Positions 14,581-21,910 of a stretch of DNA of 34,208 bases are shown here, piece after piece. The DNA comes from Pseudomonadota bacterium (lineage in GTDB: Bacteria; Pseudomonadota; Alphaproteobacteria; Acetobacterales; Acetobacteraceae): contig JAFADX010000214.1 in the NCBI GenBank assembly GCA_023424475.1, positions 1-34,208 of the forward strand, written 5' to 3'. The number at the start of each line of letters is the position of its first letter. Position 1 is the first letter of the stretch. Under the pieces are notes generated by a model, which saw only the letters and a list, made by a program, of their open reading frames with translations, did not search any database and was not told the DNA's origin. The position numbers and the translations under genes are program-made.

Positions 14581-15891
14581 ATGGCGCGGCAGCCGATCGA
14601 CGACCCTGCCAGCACGCCGCCCTCCTACTGGGCAGCGACCGCCTCGCCCGGGCCGAAGATCCCTGCCTTCGACGGCGACATGCAGGCCGACATCGCCGTG
14701 GTCGGCGCCGGCTACACGGGATTGTCGGCGGCGCTGCACCTGGCCGAGCGCGGCCTGTCCGTGCTCGTCCTCGACGCGCATGAACCTGGCTGGGGCGCCT
14801 CAGGCCGCAACAACGGCCAAGTCGTCGCCGCTCTCAAGCACGAACCGCACGAGATCGAGGCGCATTTCGGCGTCGAACGCGGGTGCGAACTGATCCGCGC
14901 CGTCGGCGCCGGCCCGGACCTCGTCTTCTCCCTGATCGAACGCTTCCGCATCGACTGCGACGCGCGGCGCTGCGGCATCGTCACCGCAGCGCATTCCGAG
15001 GCCGCCTTCGGCGACCTGCGCCGCCGCGTGGAGATCTGGGTCGGCCGCGACGCGCCGCTGGAAGTCCTGGACGCGCAGGACCTCGCGCAACGCTCCGGCA
15101 CGGAATTCTACACCGGCGGCTGCATCGACCCGCGCGGCGGCGCGATCAACCCGCTCGGCTATGTGCGCGGCGTCGCTCGCGCCGTGCTGGATTCGGGCGG
15201 TGCGATCCGCCGCGATGCGCGGGTACGCAGCATCCGTCGCGGCGATGGCGGCTGGCGCCTGGCGCTCGACAAGGGCGAGGTGACCGCGGCGAAGGTCATC
15301 CTCGCCACCAACGCCTATACCGACGATGCCTGGCCGAACCTGCGCCGCACCTTCCTGCCGGGCCGCACCCCGCAGCTGGTCAGCGCGCCGCTTGGCGAGA
15401 ACCAGCGCCGCAGCATCCTTCCCGGTGGCGAGATCATGTCCGACACGCGGTACCTGACCGTCGGCGTGCGCATGCATCCGGACGGGCGCCTGCATCTCGG
15501 CGGCGGCAACGGCACGGCGGGCGGCGAGACGCCGGCGCTCTACGAGGAACTCGCACGCCAGGGCCGCCGCCTTTTCCCCCGTCTCGGCGACCTCGCATGG
15601 GAATATCGCTGGACCGGCCACATGGCGATGACGCCGGACCGCTATCCCCGGCTCTTCGAACTCGCGCCCGATGCCGCGGCCGCGCTCGGCTACAGTGGCC
15701 GCGGCATCTGCACCGCGACGATCATGGGCCGCGAACTGGCACGCTGGGCGTCTGGCGTGACCAGGATCGACGATCTCGTGTTGCCGCTCTCCACCTTCCG
15801 CACACTGCCCTATTACCCGCTGCGCGACCTGATCGTCGAAGGCGCGGTCGTCTATCACAGGCTGCGCGCACAGCTCGCCACCGGCCGTTGA
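14581..15891 (+). CDS. FAD-dependent oxidoreductase, DAO family (paralog 3)
   Basis: A 436-residue DAO-fold flavoenzyme, closer in style to PuuB/OrdL-type amine oxidases. It has SYWAATASPGPKIPAFDGD near the start, the Rossmann motif VVGAGYTGLSAALHLAERG (GAGYTG 42-47) ending at D65, and GWGASGRNNGQVVAALKHEP. The C-terminal part has RWTGHMAMTPDRYPRLFELAPDAAAALGYSGRGICTAT. It differs from paralogs 1 and 2 by NNGQ instead of NAGH after the FAD loop and GYSGRG instead of GCNGRG, so a distinct substrate is plausible. It lies 5 bp after paralog 2 and 99 bp before the ABC transporter genes, with operator 3 starting just after its stop codon. Confidence 0.88.
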   Translation: MARQPIDDPASTPPSYWAATASPGPKIPAFDGDMQADIAVVGAGYTGLSAALHLAERGLSVLVLDAHEPGWGASGRNNGQVVAALKHEPHEIEAHFGVERGCELIRAVGAGPDLVFSLIERFRIDCDARRCGIVTAAHSEAAFGDLRRRVEIWVGRDAPLEVLDAQDLAQRSGTEFYTGGCIDPRGGAINPLGYVRGVARAVLDSGGAIRRDARVRSIRRGDGGWRLALDKGEVTAAKVILATNAYTDDAWPNLRRTFLPGRTPQLVSAPLGENQRRSILPGGEIMSDTRYLTVGVRMHPDGRLHLGGGNGTAGGETPALYEELARQGRRLFPRLGDLAWEYRWTGHMAMTPDRYPRLFELAPDAAAALGYSGRGICTATIMGRELARWASGVTRIDDLVLPLSTFRTLPYYPLRDLIVEGAVVYHRLRAQLATGR

Positions 15892-15895
15892 TGCA

Positions 15896-15916
15896 AAATG
15901 GAATGATGGTCCATTT
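15896..15916. promoter_or_regulatory. Candidate IclR operator 3
   Basis: AAATGGA, 7 bases (ATGATGG), then TCCATTT: a perfect inverted repeat with 7-base arms. It has the same layout as operators 1 and 2 but is more symmetrical. It lies 75 bp before the first ABC permease start and 4 bp after the paralog 3 stop, so it gives the transporter its own regulated promoter. Confidence 0.65.
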
Positions 15917-15990
15917 CGCTGTTGCCGTGCTTCCGGGCCACCGCCTAGAGTTGCTGCAGGAGGCGCCGGCCGGAACCAGGCTGGGGGAAC

Positions 15991-16659
15991 ATGCCGTACG
16001 ATTGGAACTTCTCCGTCGTCCTGCAGTACATGCCGCAATTGCTGTGGGGTGGGCTGCACACCATCGCCCTGTCGGCGGCGTGCATCGCGCTTGCAGCGCC
16101 GATCGGCATCGTGCTCGGCGTGATCCGGTATCAGCGCGTGCCCTTCCTCGCGCCGGTCGCCGTGATCTACATAGACTTCTTCCGCACCTCGGTCGCGCTG
16201 GTGCTGATCTGCTGGTGCTACTACGCACTGCCGATCCTGCTCGGCGTGAACCTGTCCACCTTCACCGCGGTGACCATCGCGATCGGCCTGCAGGCCTCGG
16301 CCTATCTCGCGGAACTCGTGCGCGCCGGGCTGCGCTCCATCTCGGCCGGGCAGTGGGAGGCGGCGCGCGCCCTTGGCATGCCGGGCACCATGCGGCTGCG
16401 CTACATCATCCTGCCGCAGGCGGCGCGGCGGATGATCCCGGTCTTCTTCCTGCTCATTGTCGAGGTGGTGAAGACGACGACGCTCGCCGGCATCGTGACC
16501 TACCCCGAGATCGTCTACGAGGCCTTCCGCGTCTCCACCGAGGTATACCGGCCCGTCGAGACCTTCACGATCGTCGGCCTCATCTGCTTCGCCTTCCTTT
16601 TCGTGACGGGGCGGCTCGCCATGCGGCTCGAACGTCATTACGCGACGATCGAACGCTAG
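15991..16659 (+). CDS. Polar amino acid ABC transporter permease, subunit 1
   Basis: A 222-residue inner-membrane permease of the HisM/GlnP type. Hydrophobic segments run through LLWGGLHTIALSAACIALAAPIGIVLGVI, ALVLICWCYYALPILLGV and TFTIVGLICFAFLFVTG. The cytoplasmic EAA loop is GQWEAARALGMPGTMRLRYIILPQAARRMIP, which docks on the ATPase. It forms a heterodimeric channel with the next gene product. It is the first gene of a four-gene transporter unit, 10 bp before the second permease. Confidence 0.93.
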   Translation: MPYDWNFSVVLQYMPQLLWGGLHTIALSAACIALAAPIGIVLGVIRYQRVPFLAPVAVIYIDFFRTSVALVLICWCYYALPILLGVNLSTFTAVTIAIGLQASAYLAELVRAGLRSISAGQWEAARALGMPGTMRLRYIILPQAARRMIPVFFLLIVEVVKTTTLAGIVTYPEIVYEAFRVSTEVYRPVETFTIVGLICFAFLFVTGRLAMRLERHYATIER

Positions 16660-16668
16660 AGCCACGCC

Positions 16669-17349
16669 ATGGGATATCAGTGGGATTTCGGCTTCCTCTG
16701 GGCGCTCTGGCCATATCTGCTGACCGGCCTCGCCGGCACCGCGAAGCTCTGGGCCGTCGCGCTGTCCTGCGGCCTGGCGATCGGCCTCGTGGTCGGGATC
16801 TTCCGCACCGCGCCGTCGCGCCTCCTGCGCGGCATCGGCACGGTCTATGTCGAGGCGATCCGCAACACGCCGGGCCTCATCCAGCTCATCTGGTTCTACT
16901 ACGCGATCCCGATGGCGACGGGCTGGCAGGCTTCGGCCTGGCTCGCTTCCGCCGTATCGCTGTCGATCTACACCGGCGCCTACAGTGCCGAGATCTACCG
17001 CGCCGGCATCGGTTCGGTCGAGCGCGGGCAATGGGAGGCCGCACGCGCCCTCGGCTTCGGCTTCGGGGCGCAGATGCGTTACGTCGTGCTGCCGCAGGCG
17101 CTGATGCGCATGATCCCGGCCTTCGGCAACCGGGCGATCGAGCTCGCCAAGGCCACCACCCTCGCCTCGACGATCGCCTTCGGCGAGCTTCTCTACACGG
17201 CCAAGGTCATCGCGGAAGACCAGATGCGGCCGCTCGAGACCTACACCGCCGTGACGTTGATCTTCACGGCGATCCTGCTGCCGGTCAGCTACGCCTGCGT
17301 CTGGCTGGAACACCGCCTCGCGCGTCGCGGAGGAATGCATCGTGACTGA
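16669..17349 (+). CDS. Polar amino acid ABC transporter permease, subunit 2
   Basis: A 226-residue HisM/GlnP-type permease. Family features are YVEAIRNTPGLIQLIWFYYAIP, the EAA loop GQWEAARALGFGFGAQMRYVVLPQALMRMIPAFGNRAIELAKATTLAS, and a final membrane span before the basic C-terminus. It pairs with the preceding permease. Its last 8 bp overlap the start of the ATPase gene, indicating translational coupling. Confidence 0.93.
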   Translation: MGYQWDFGFLWALWPYLLTGLAGTAKLWAVALSCGLAIGLVVGIFRTAPSRLLRGIGTVYVEAIRNTPGLIQLIWFYYAIPMATGWQASAWLASAVSLSIYTGAYSAEIYRAGIGSVERGQWEAARALGFGFGAQMRYVVLPQALMRMIPAFGNRAIELAKATTLASTIAFGELLYTAKVIAEDQMRPLETYTAVTLIFTAILLPVSYACVWLEHRLARRGGMHRD

Positions 17350-18151
17350 GGAAGTCCTGCGGATCGAGGGACTGTGCAAATCCTACGGGCTGCTCGAGGT
17401 GCTGAAGGGCATCGACCTCACCGTGCATCGCGGCGAGACGGTCTGCCTGATCGGCGCCAGCGGATCGGGCAAGAGCACCCTGCTGCGTTGCGTGAACTTC
17501 CTCGGCTATCCGACGGCGGGCCGCATCTACCTCGAAGGCCGGCTCATCGGTCGCGAGGTGGGCGGCAAGGTTGTGTACCGGGAATCCGCGCTCTGCGCCG
17601 TGCGCACGCATGTCGGCATGGTGTTTCAGCAGTTCAATCTCTTTCCGCACCTGACGGTGGAGGAGAACGTCACCATCGGGCCGATCAAGATCCGCGGCGT
17701 TCCGCCGGCAATGGCGCGCGAGAAGGCGGCGGAGCAGCTCCGCCGCGTGGGTATCCTCGAGAAGGCCAAGGCCTACCCGGCGCAGCTCTCGGGCGGGCAG
17801 CAGCAGCGCGTCGCCATCGCCCGCGCGCTCGCCATGGAGCCGTCCATCATGTTGTTCGACGAGGCGACGTCCGCCCTTGATCCCGAATTGGTGGGCGAGG
17901 TGCTGGTGGCGATGCGCAAGCTCGCGGAGGAAGGGACGACGATGCTCGTTGTCACCCACGAGCTCGGCTTTGCCTACAACGTGGCGCAGCGCGTCGTCTT
18001 CCTGCACGAAGGCGCGATCCACGAGCAGGGCTCCCCGCAGGAGATCCTGGTGCGGCCGAAGCGGCCGAGGACGCAGGATTTTCTGCGCGGCCACACGGCC
18101 TTTCGCATGCCGGAACCGGAGATGGCCATGTCTTCCGCGGTGGGCGCCTGA
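17342..18151 (+). CDS. Polar amino acid ABC transporter ATP-binding protein
   Basis: A 269-residue ATPase of the GlnQ/HisP class that powers the two permeases. Walker A is GASGSGKST, the Q-loop region VGMVFQQFNLFPHLTVEENV, the signature LSGGQQQRVAIARAL, Walker B IMLFDEATSALDPE, and the switch histidine VVTHELGFAYNVAQRVVFLHEG. It starts at GTG 17342, overlapping the permease gene. A small insertion (GREVGGKVVYRESALCAVR) before the Q-loop is somewhat longer than in GlnQ but common in catabolic relatives. Confidence 0.95.
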   Translation: MTEEVLRIEGLCKSYGLLEVLKGIDLTVHRGETVCLIGASGSGKSTLLRCVNFLGYPTAGRIYLEGRLIGREVGGKVVYRESALCAVRTHVGMVFQQFNLFPHLTVEENVTIGPIKIRGVPPAMAREKAAEQLRRVGILEKAKAYPAQLSGGQQQRVAIARALAMEPSIMLFDEATSALDPELVGEVLVAMRKLAEEGTTMLVVTHELGFAYNVAQRVVFLHEGAIHEQGSPQEILVRPKRPRTQDFLRGHTAFRMPEPEMAMSSAVGA

Positions 18152-18209
18152 GCGCGGCCGCGCAACCCGATCGATCCATTCCGTGCTTGAGACGTGAAGG
18201 AGAACGACG

Positions 18210-19085
18210 ATGACAGACGTGACGCGGCGGAACACAACGGTCGGCGCGACATTGGCCGCCGGCGCGGCGGCCATGCTGGGCGCACGCGGTGCCCAGGCAC
18301 AAGGCGCGCGATCGACCTGGGAGACGATCACCCAGACCAAGGTCCTGCGCCTCGGCGCGCCGATTTCCGAACCTTTCGTCTTCAAGGATCTGACCAACAG
18401 CGATGCGCCTGGTGGGGTACGCATCGGAGGCACTGTCTGGCGGGGCCTGTCGGTCAACTGCGCCAAGGAGATGGCCGACGCGCTCGGCGCCGAACTGCAA
18501 CTCGTCGAGACCACATACGGCAACGCCGTGGCCGGGCTGCAGGCCAACCAGTTCGACCTGATCTTCGCACTCGACGGAACGGTGCGCCGCGCGGTCGCTG
18601 TCGATTTCGTGCCGCAGGCGCTGTTCATGTACGGCACCGCCATTCTGGCGCGACAGGGCATCGACATCTCGTCCTGGGACGCGATCAACACGGCCCGCCT
18701 GAGGATCGGCGTGCCCGTCGGCACGACGATGGAATCGGAGATCATGCGCCGCGCGCCTGCGGCGCAACTAGACCGCTTCCAGAACATCAACGAGATGATC
18801 GCCGCGCTGAACGCGAACCGGGTCGCGGCCATTTCCTCCTCGCTGACCGGCATGACACTGGCGAGCGCCCGCATCCCCAACACCATCGTGACGATGCCGG
18901 CACCCCCTGCCCTGTTCCCGGCCACTGCGGCCATCCGTCAGGAGCTCGACCCGCGCTGGCGGAACTTCCTGACCACTTCCTTCGGATATCTCGCCTTCTC
19001 CGGCTTCGTCCAGAAGGCGCTCAACGAAGCCTATGCGTTCCGTGGCGTGGACATCACGAAGCTGCAGCCGGTGGTGCTGCGATGA
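18210..19085 (+). CDS. Periplasmic amino-acid-type substrate-binding protein (SBP_bac_3 family)
   Basis: A 291-residue binding protein with an N-terminal export signal of Tat appearance (TRRNTTVGATLAAGAAAMLGARGAQAQ, cleavage probably after AQA). The mature part has LRLGAPISEPFVFKD, a central GLSVNCAKEMADALGAELQLVETTYGNAVAGLQANQFDLIFALDGTVRRAVAVDF and the second lobe GVPVGTTMESEI. This is the family-3 fold that binds polar amino acids and related compounds. Lacking a clear Arg-Asp ligand pair that I can place, I cannot name the ligand. It is the last gene of the transporter unit and is followed within 6 bp by a strong hairpin. AAGGAGAAC lies before the ATG. Confidence 0.9.
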   Translation: MTDVTRRNTTVGATLAAGAAAMLGARGAQAQGARSTWETITQTKVLRLGAPISEPFVFKDLTNSDAPGGVRIGGTVWRGLSVNCAKEMADALGAELQLVETTYGNAVAGLQANQFDLIFALDGTVRRAVAVDFVPQALFMYGTAILARQGIDISSWDAINTARLRIGVPVGTTMESEIMRRAPAAQLDRFQNINEMIAALNANRVAAISSSLTGMTLASARIPNTIVTMPAPPALFPATAAIRQELDPRWRNFLTTSFGYLAFSGFVQKALNEAYAFRGVDITKLQPVVLR

Positions 19086-19090
19086 GTGCT

Positions 19091-19124
19091 TGCGGAGCGG
19101 CGGCATGGCCACCGCCGCTCCGCA
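19091..19124 (+). terminator. Strong hairpin after the ABC transporter operon
   Basis: TGCGGAGCGGCGG (19091-19103) is the perfect reverse complement of CCGCCGCTCCGCA (19112-19124), giving a 13-bp GC-rich stem with an 8-base loop. It begins 5 bases after the stop codon of the binding-protein gene. There is no T-run after it, so it may terminate poorly alone and act mainly as a 3' stabiliser or with Rho. Confidence 0.65.
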
Positions 19125-19188
19125 GGGCGATGCGTCCGTCCTGGAATGATCCGGACGGCGGGAATGACTTCGGATTGGGGCGTCCCGC

Positions 19189-19560
19189 TCATCTGTGTTG
19201 AAGGTCTTGTGGCCCGCTGCTGATGCAGCGGGCGGCGGCGTGGCGCTTGATGCGCTCGTGCAGGATCGCGGTGCCGCGGCCGAAGCAGACAGGCGGCATG
19301 GCGTTGCCGGCGGGCGCGTCAGCGGGCTCGCCGGCGGTGCGGCTTGGCCTGTTGTCGGACAGCGGCCTCGGTCGGCGCCGCATCCGGGCCGTGTCGCTCC
19401 CGCGTGTCGGTGACATCGCCGTCGTCGTGCAAGGCGTCCAAGCGATGACGTGGCGCGACAGGTCATCGATTACGGCCGGGAGATGGAACCGGCCCGACCG
19501 ATACCTTGAGGCAGGGGAAGCCGGCTTGCCGGAGCTGGCTCTGCGCAGTGGTCCTGGCCC
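19189..19560 (-). pseudogene. Decayed IS3-family transposase (OrfB) remnant
   Basis: Leftward, two frames together recall the integrase-like core of IS3 OrfB. One has TTAQSQLRQAGFPCLKVSVG (like the QLWQTDFTYLKV start of the core). The other has GRFHLPAVIDDLSRHVIAW (second-Asp region), then RPRLLSDN-like RPRPLSDNRPSRTAGEPAD, and then jumps directly to CFGRGTAILHERIKR, the usual C-terminal tail. The DDE glutamate block between the last two is deleted and at least one frameshift is present. It is a dead fragment with no ends that I can define. Confidence 0.7.
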
Positions 19561-19799
19561 CGCAGGGCGATGGGCTTTCACGCGAGTGCCATCGATGCAG
19601 ATCCCACCAGGATGTTCTCCGGCACCGCCAGGCAGCTTGGGCACTCCAACACCTGCATCGCAGTGGTTGTGGATGGCCGTGGCGGAGCCGCATTCGGTCC
19701 GGCGGCGCCGATCCGGTGCGCAGCGGGGCCATCCAGGGAGGCCCCGGGCCGGCTTGCATGGGTATCGGTATTCGCGCCGCCACCTCCGCGGCCATTCGA
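19561..19799. other. Non-coding stretch, probably IS debris and upstream region of mogA
   Basis: No supportable gene. Leftward, ICIDGTRVKAHRPAGPG (about 19555-19605) weakly resembles the first-aspartate motif of IS5 transposases, but it overlaps the IS3 fragment frame and is too short to assign. Two GGTAT copies at 19761-19773 precede a palindrome carrying the same half-site. Confidence 0.3.
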
Positions 19800-19820
19800 A
19801 TTGGTATTGCAAATACCAAT
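19800..19820. promoter_or_regulatory. 21-bp palindrome upstream of mogA-nnrS, possible NO-responsive operator
   Basis: ATTGGTATT and AATACCAAT are perfect inverted copies separated by GCA; it is the most AT-rich site in the region. The inner AAATAC half and odd-length symmetry resemble NsrR (Rrf2 family) sites, whose halves end AAATRCATC. The next clear genes are mogA and nnrS; nnrS is a known NsrR/NnrR target in other proteobacteria. The distance to mogA is 174 bp. The regulator identity is inference. Confidence 0.5.
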
Positions 19821-19944
19821 ATATCAGCCGATCTTTGCAACCGGCGCCGGCAGCGTGGCTGGCCATGGCGACAGCCGTCCGCCACGGCGCCCGCAGCATC
19901 CGGCTGCAGTGCCGGGCCGGCCGGCAAAGTCCGAGGAAAATCCG

Positions 19945-19998
19945 ATGCAGCCCATCCCCCGCATGACCGCCCCGCCCCGCCCCCGCCGCGTCGGATGA
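19945..19998 (+). CDS. Possible 17-residue leader peptide before mogA
   Basis: ATG at 19945 is preceded by GAGGAAAATCC, a good ribosome site. The frame reads MQPIPRMTAPPRPRRVG and its TGA (19996-19998) overlaps the mogA ATG in an ATGA arrangement. mogA itself has no strong ribosome site, since the preceding bases are a C-rich run, so coupled translation from this short frame could be needed for its expression. The peptide is rich in Pro and Arg. There is no homology evidence; it could be chance. Confidence 0.35.
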   Translation: MQPIPRMTAPPRPRRVG

Positions 19999-20531
19999 GC
20001 GAGCCGATTCCCATCGGCGTGGTCACGGTCTCCGACCGTGCCTTCGGCGGTGTCTACCAGGACCAGGGCGGGCCGGGCATCGAGGCAGCGCTGGCCCGCA
20101 TCCTCGCCACGCCCTGGCGTCCCGTGCGCCGCCTGGTCCCTGACGAACAGCCGGCGATCGAGGCGGCGCTGATCGAGCTCGCCGACGCCGAGGCCTGCCC
20201 GCTGATCGTGACCACTGGCGGCACCGGCCCCGCGCCACGTGACGTGACGCCCGAGGCGACCGAGGCGGTCTGCGCGCGCATGCTGCCCGGCTTCGGCGAA
20301 CAGATGCGCGCGGTCTCGCTGCGCGCGGTGCCGACCGCGATCCTCTCGCGCCAAGTGGCCGGCACGCGTGGGGCGAGCCTGATCGTGAACCTGCCGGGCA
20401 AGCCCTCCGCCATCGCCGAATGCCTCGACGCGGTGTTCCCCGCCATTCCCTATTGCATCGACCTGATCGGCGGGCCGCGGCTCGAGACCGACCCGGCCGC
20501 CTGTGTGGCATTCCGGCCGAAGGGGGCCTGA
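19995..20531 (+). CDS. mogA: Molybdopterin adenylyltransferase MogA
   Basis: A 178-residue MogA/MoaB-fold protein that adenylates molybdopterin before molybdenum insertion. The N-terminus IPIGVVTVSDRAFGGVYQDQGGPGI, the nucleotide loop VTTGGTGPAPRDVTPEAT, GFGEQMRAVSL and the C-terminal SLIVNLPGKPSAIAECLDAVFPAIPYCIDLIGGP are typical of MogA proper. The ATG at 19995 is chosen because family proteins begin just there; the frame is open far upstream without likeness. The stop overlaps the nnrS start (TGATG), so the two are one operon. No other cofactor genes are near. Confidence 0.93.
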   Translation: MSEPIPIGVVTVSDRAFGGVYQDQGGPGIEAALARILATPWRPVRRLVPDEQPAIEAALIELADAEACPLIVTTGGTGPAPRDVTPEATEAVCARMLPGFGEQMRAVSLRAVPTAILSRQVAGTRGASLIVNLPGKPSAIAECLDAVFPAIPYCIDLIGGPRLETDPAACVAFRPKGA

Positions 20532-21697
20532 TGGCGCTGTTCGCATATGGCTTCCGGCCTTTCTTCCTGATGGCGGGCATCGTCGCGCCGGTCGGCGTGG
20601 CGCTCTGGGTGCTCTCGCTCGCGGGCTTGCCGATGCCGGACGGCCCGCTGCCCCTCCTGCGCTGGCATGCACATGAAATGACGGTGGGATTCATCGGCGC
20701 GGCCATCATCGGCTTCCTGCTGACCGCCGTGCCGAACTGGACCGGCCGCCCCGGCTTCGCGGGCGTGCCGCTGGTGGCACTCGCTGCCGTGTTCCTGGCC
20801 GGGCGCCTTGCGCTGCTGCCGGGCTCGCCGCTGCCAATAGGGATCGCCGCGCCGGTGGCCCTCGCGGGGCTCCCGGCGGCGCTGCTGCTGGTCCTCCCGG
20901 GGCTGATCAAGGCCGGCAAGGCGCGGCTCTTCGGCCCACCGCTGATCGTGCTCGCCTTCTGGGCCGGCGACCTGCTGATGCTGGGTGCGGAGGCCGGATG
21001 GTGGGCCACGGATACCTGGCGCCGGGGGCAGTTTCTCGCGCTGAACATGGCCATGGTGCTGGTCGGGCTGATCGGCGGACGGATCATCCCCTCCTTCACG
21101 CTGAACGCCTTGCGCAAGGCCGGCCGACCGGCGGAGCCGCGGCCGCTGCCCGGCGTCGACCAGGCGGCGATGCTGTCGCTGCTGGCCGTGACGCTGGTCG
21201 ATCTCGTGCAGCCCGAAGGGATGCTGGCCGGCGGCGTCGCAGCCATCGCCGCGGTCCTGGTCGCGCTGCGCCTGTCCCGCTGGTACGGGCTGCGCACGCT
21301 CCGCCAGCCGATCGTCTGGGTGCTGCACCTGGGCTACGCCTTCGTGCCGCTGGCGTTGGCGACCAAGGCCGCCTGGCTGCTCGCGGGCGTGCCGTGGGGC
21401 GCCAACTGGGCGCATCTCCTGGGGGCCGGAGCCCTGGCGCTGATGATCATGGCGGTGATGACGCGCGCCTCGCTCGGCCATACCGGGCGTGACCTGGTGG
21501 CGGCGCCGCCGATCGTCGCGGCCTATGTGCTGCTGCCGCTCGCCGCCGTGGTGCGCGCCTTCGGGCCCTACCTGTGCGACGGCGCCGTCGCCCCGCTGGC
21601 GGTGGCCGGAACGTTATGGACCATGGCCTTCGCGCTGTTCCTCCTGGTCTTTGCCCCGATCCTCCTGCGCCCGAGACCGGACGGCAAGCCCGGCTGA
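20531..21697 (+). CDS. nnrS: NnrS family protein (haem/copper membrane protein linked to nitric oxide stress)
   Basis: A 388-residue protein with about twelve hydrophobic spans. The family signature is at the start (LFAYGFRPFFLMAG), followed by LLRWHAHEMTVGFIGAAIIGFLLTAVPNWTG, NMAMVLVGLIGGRIIPSFTLNALR and LGAGALALMIMAVMTRASLGHTGR. The conserved histidines of the WHAHEM and GHTGR segments are metal/haem ligand candidates. NnrS proteins protect against NO-derived damage and are often co-regulated with denitrification genes, none of which is in this window. It is coupled to mogA. Its last codon is followed by 213 bp without a gene before the next operon. Confidence 0.93.
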   Translation: MALFAYGFRPFFLMAGIVAPVGVALWVLSLAGLPMPDGPLPLLRWHAHEMTVGFIGAAIIGFLLTAVPNWTGRPGFAGVPLVALAAVFLAGRLALLPGSPLPIGIAAPVALAGLPAALLLVLPGLIKAGKARLFGPPLIVLAFWAGDLLMLGAEAGWWATDTWRRGQFLALNMAMVLVGLIGGRIIPSFTLNALRKAGRPAEPRPLPGVDQAAMLSLLAVTLVDLVQPEGMLAGGVAAIAAVLVALRLSRWYGLRTLRQPIVWVLHLGYAFVPLALATKAAWLLAGVPWGANWAHLLGAGALALMIMAVMTRASLGHTGRDLVAAPPIVAAYVLLPLAAVVRAFGPYLCDGAVAPLAVAGTLWTMAFALFLLVFAPILLRPRPDGKPG

Positions 21698-21910
21698 CCA
21701 CTTGCCGCGGGGCGACGGCCGGGGCAGCCCCCTGGCCGCCCCCGGCGCCGGACCCGTGCAACGTCCCGCCGGGCGGCCATCGGCCAACTCTCCCCTTCGT
21801 GCGGGTGAACCGCGGCCCTCCCGAGGCTTGCGCTATGGCAAGGCCCCGACCGGCGGGGCAATTTAGGGAGCGGAACCCGAATACCTGCGGCCGGAGGCAC
21901 GACCAGACCG

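Noticed and set aside
14800..17379. Very long leftward open frame of 859 codons opposite oxidoreductase 3 and the permeases, with an 820-codon rightward frame (14883-17345) in another phase
   Set aside because: Both are GC-bias shadows: the strongly supported flavoenzyme and permease genes occupy the region, and the long frames consist of low-complexity Arg/Ala/Gly/His-rich sequence without motifs.
17285..18934. 549-codon leftward open frame opposite the ABC ATPase and binding protein
   Set aside because: Shadow of two well-supported genes; it crosses their intergenic gap without any family likeness.
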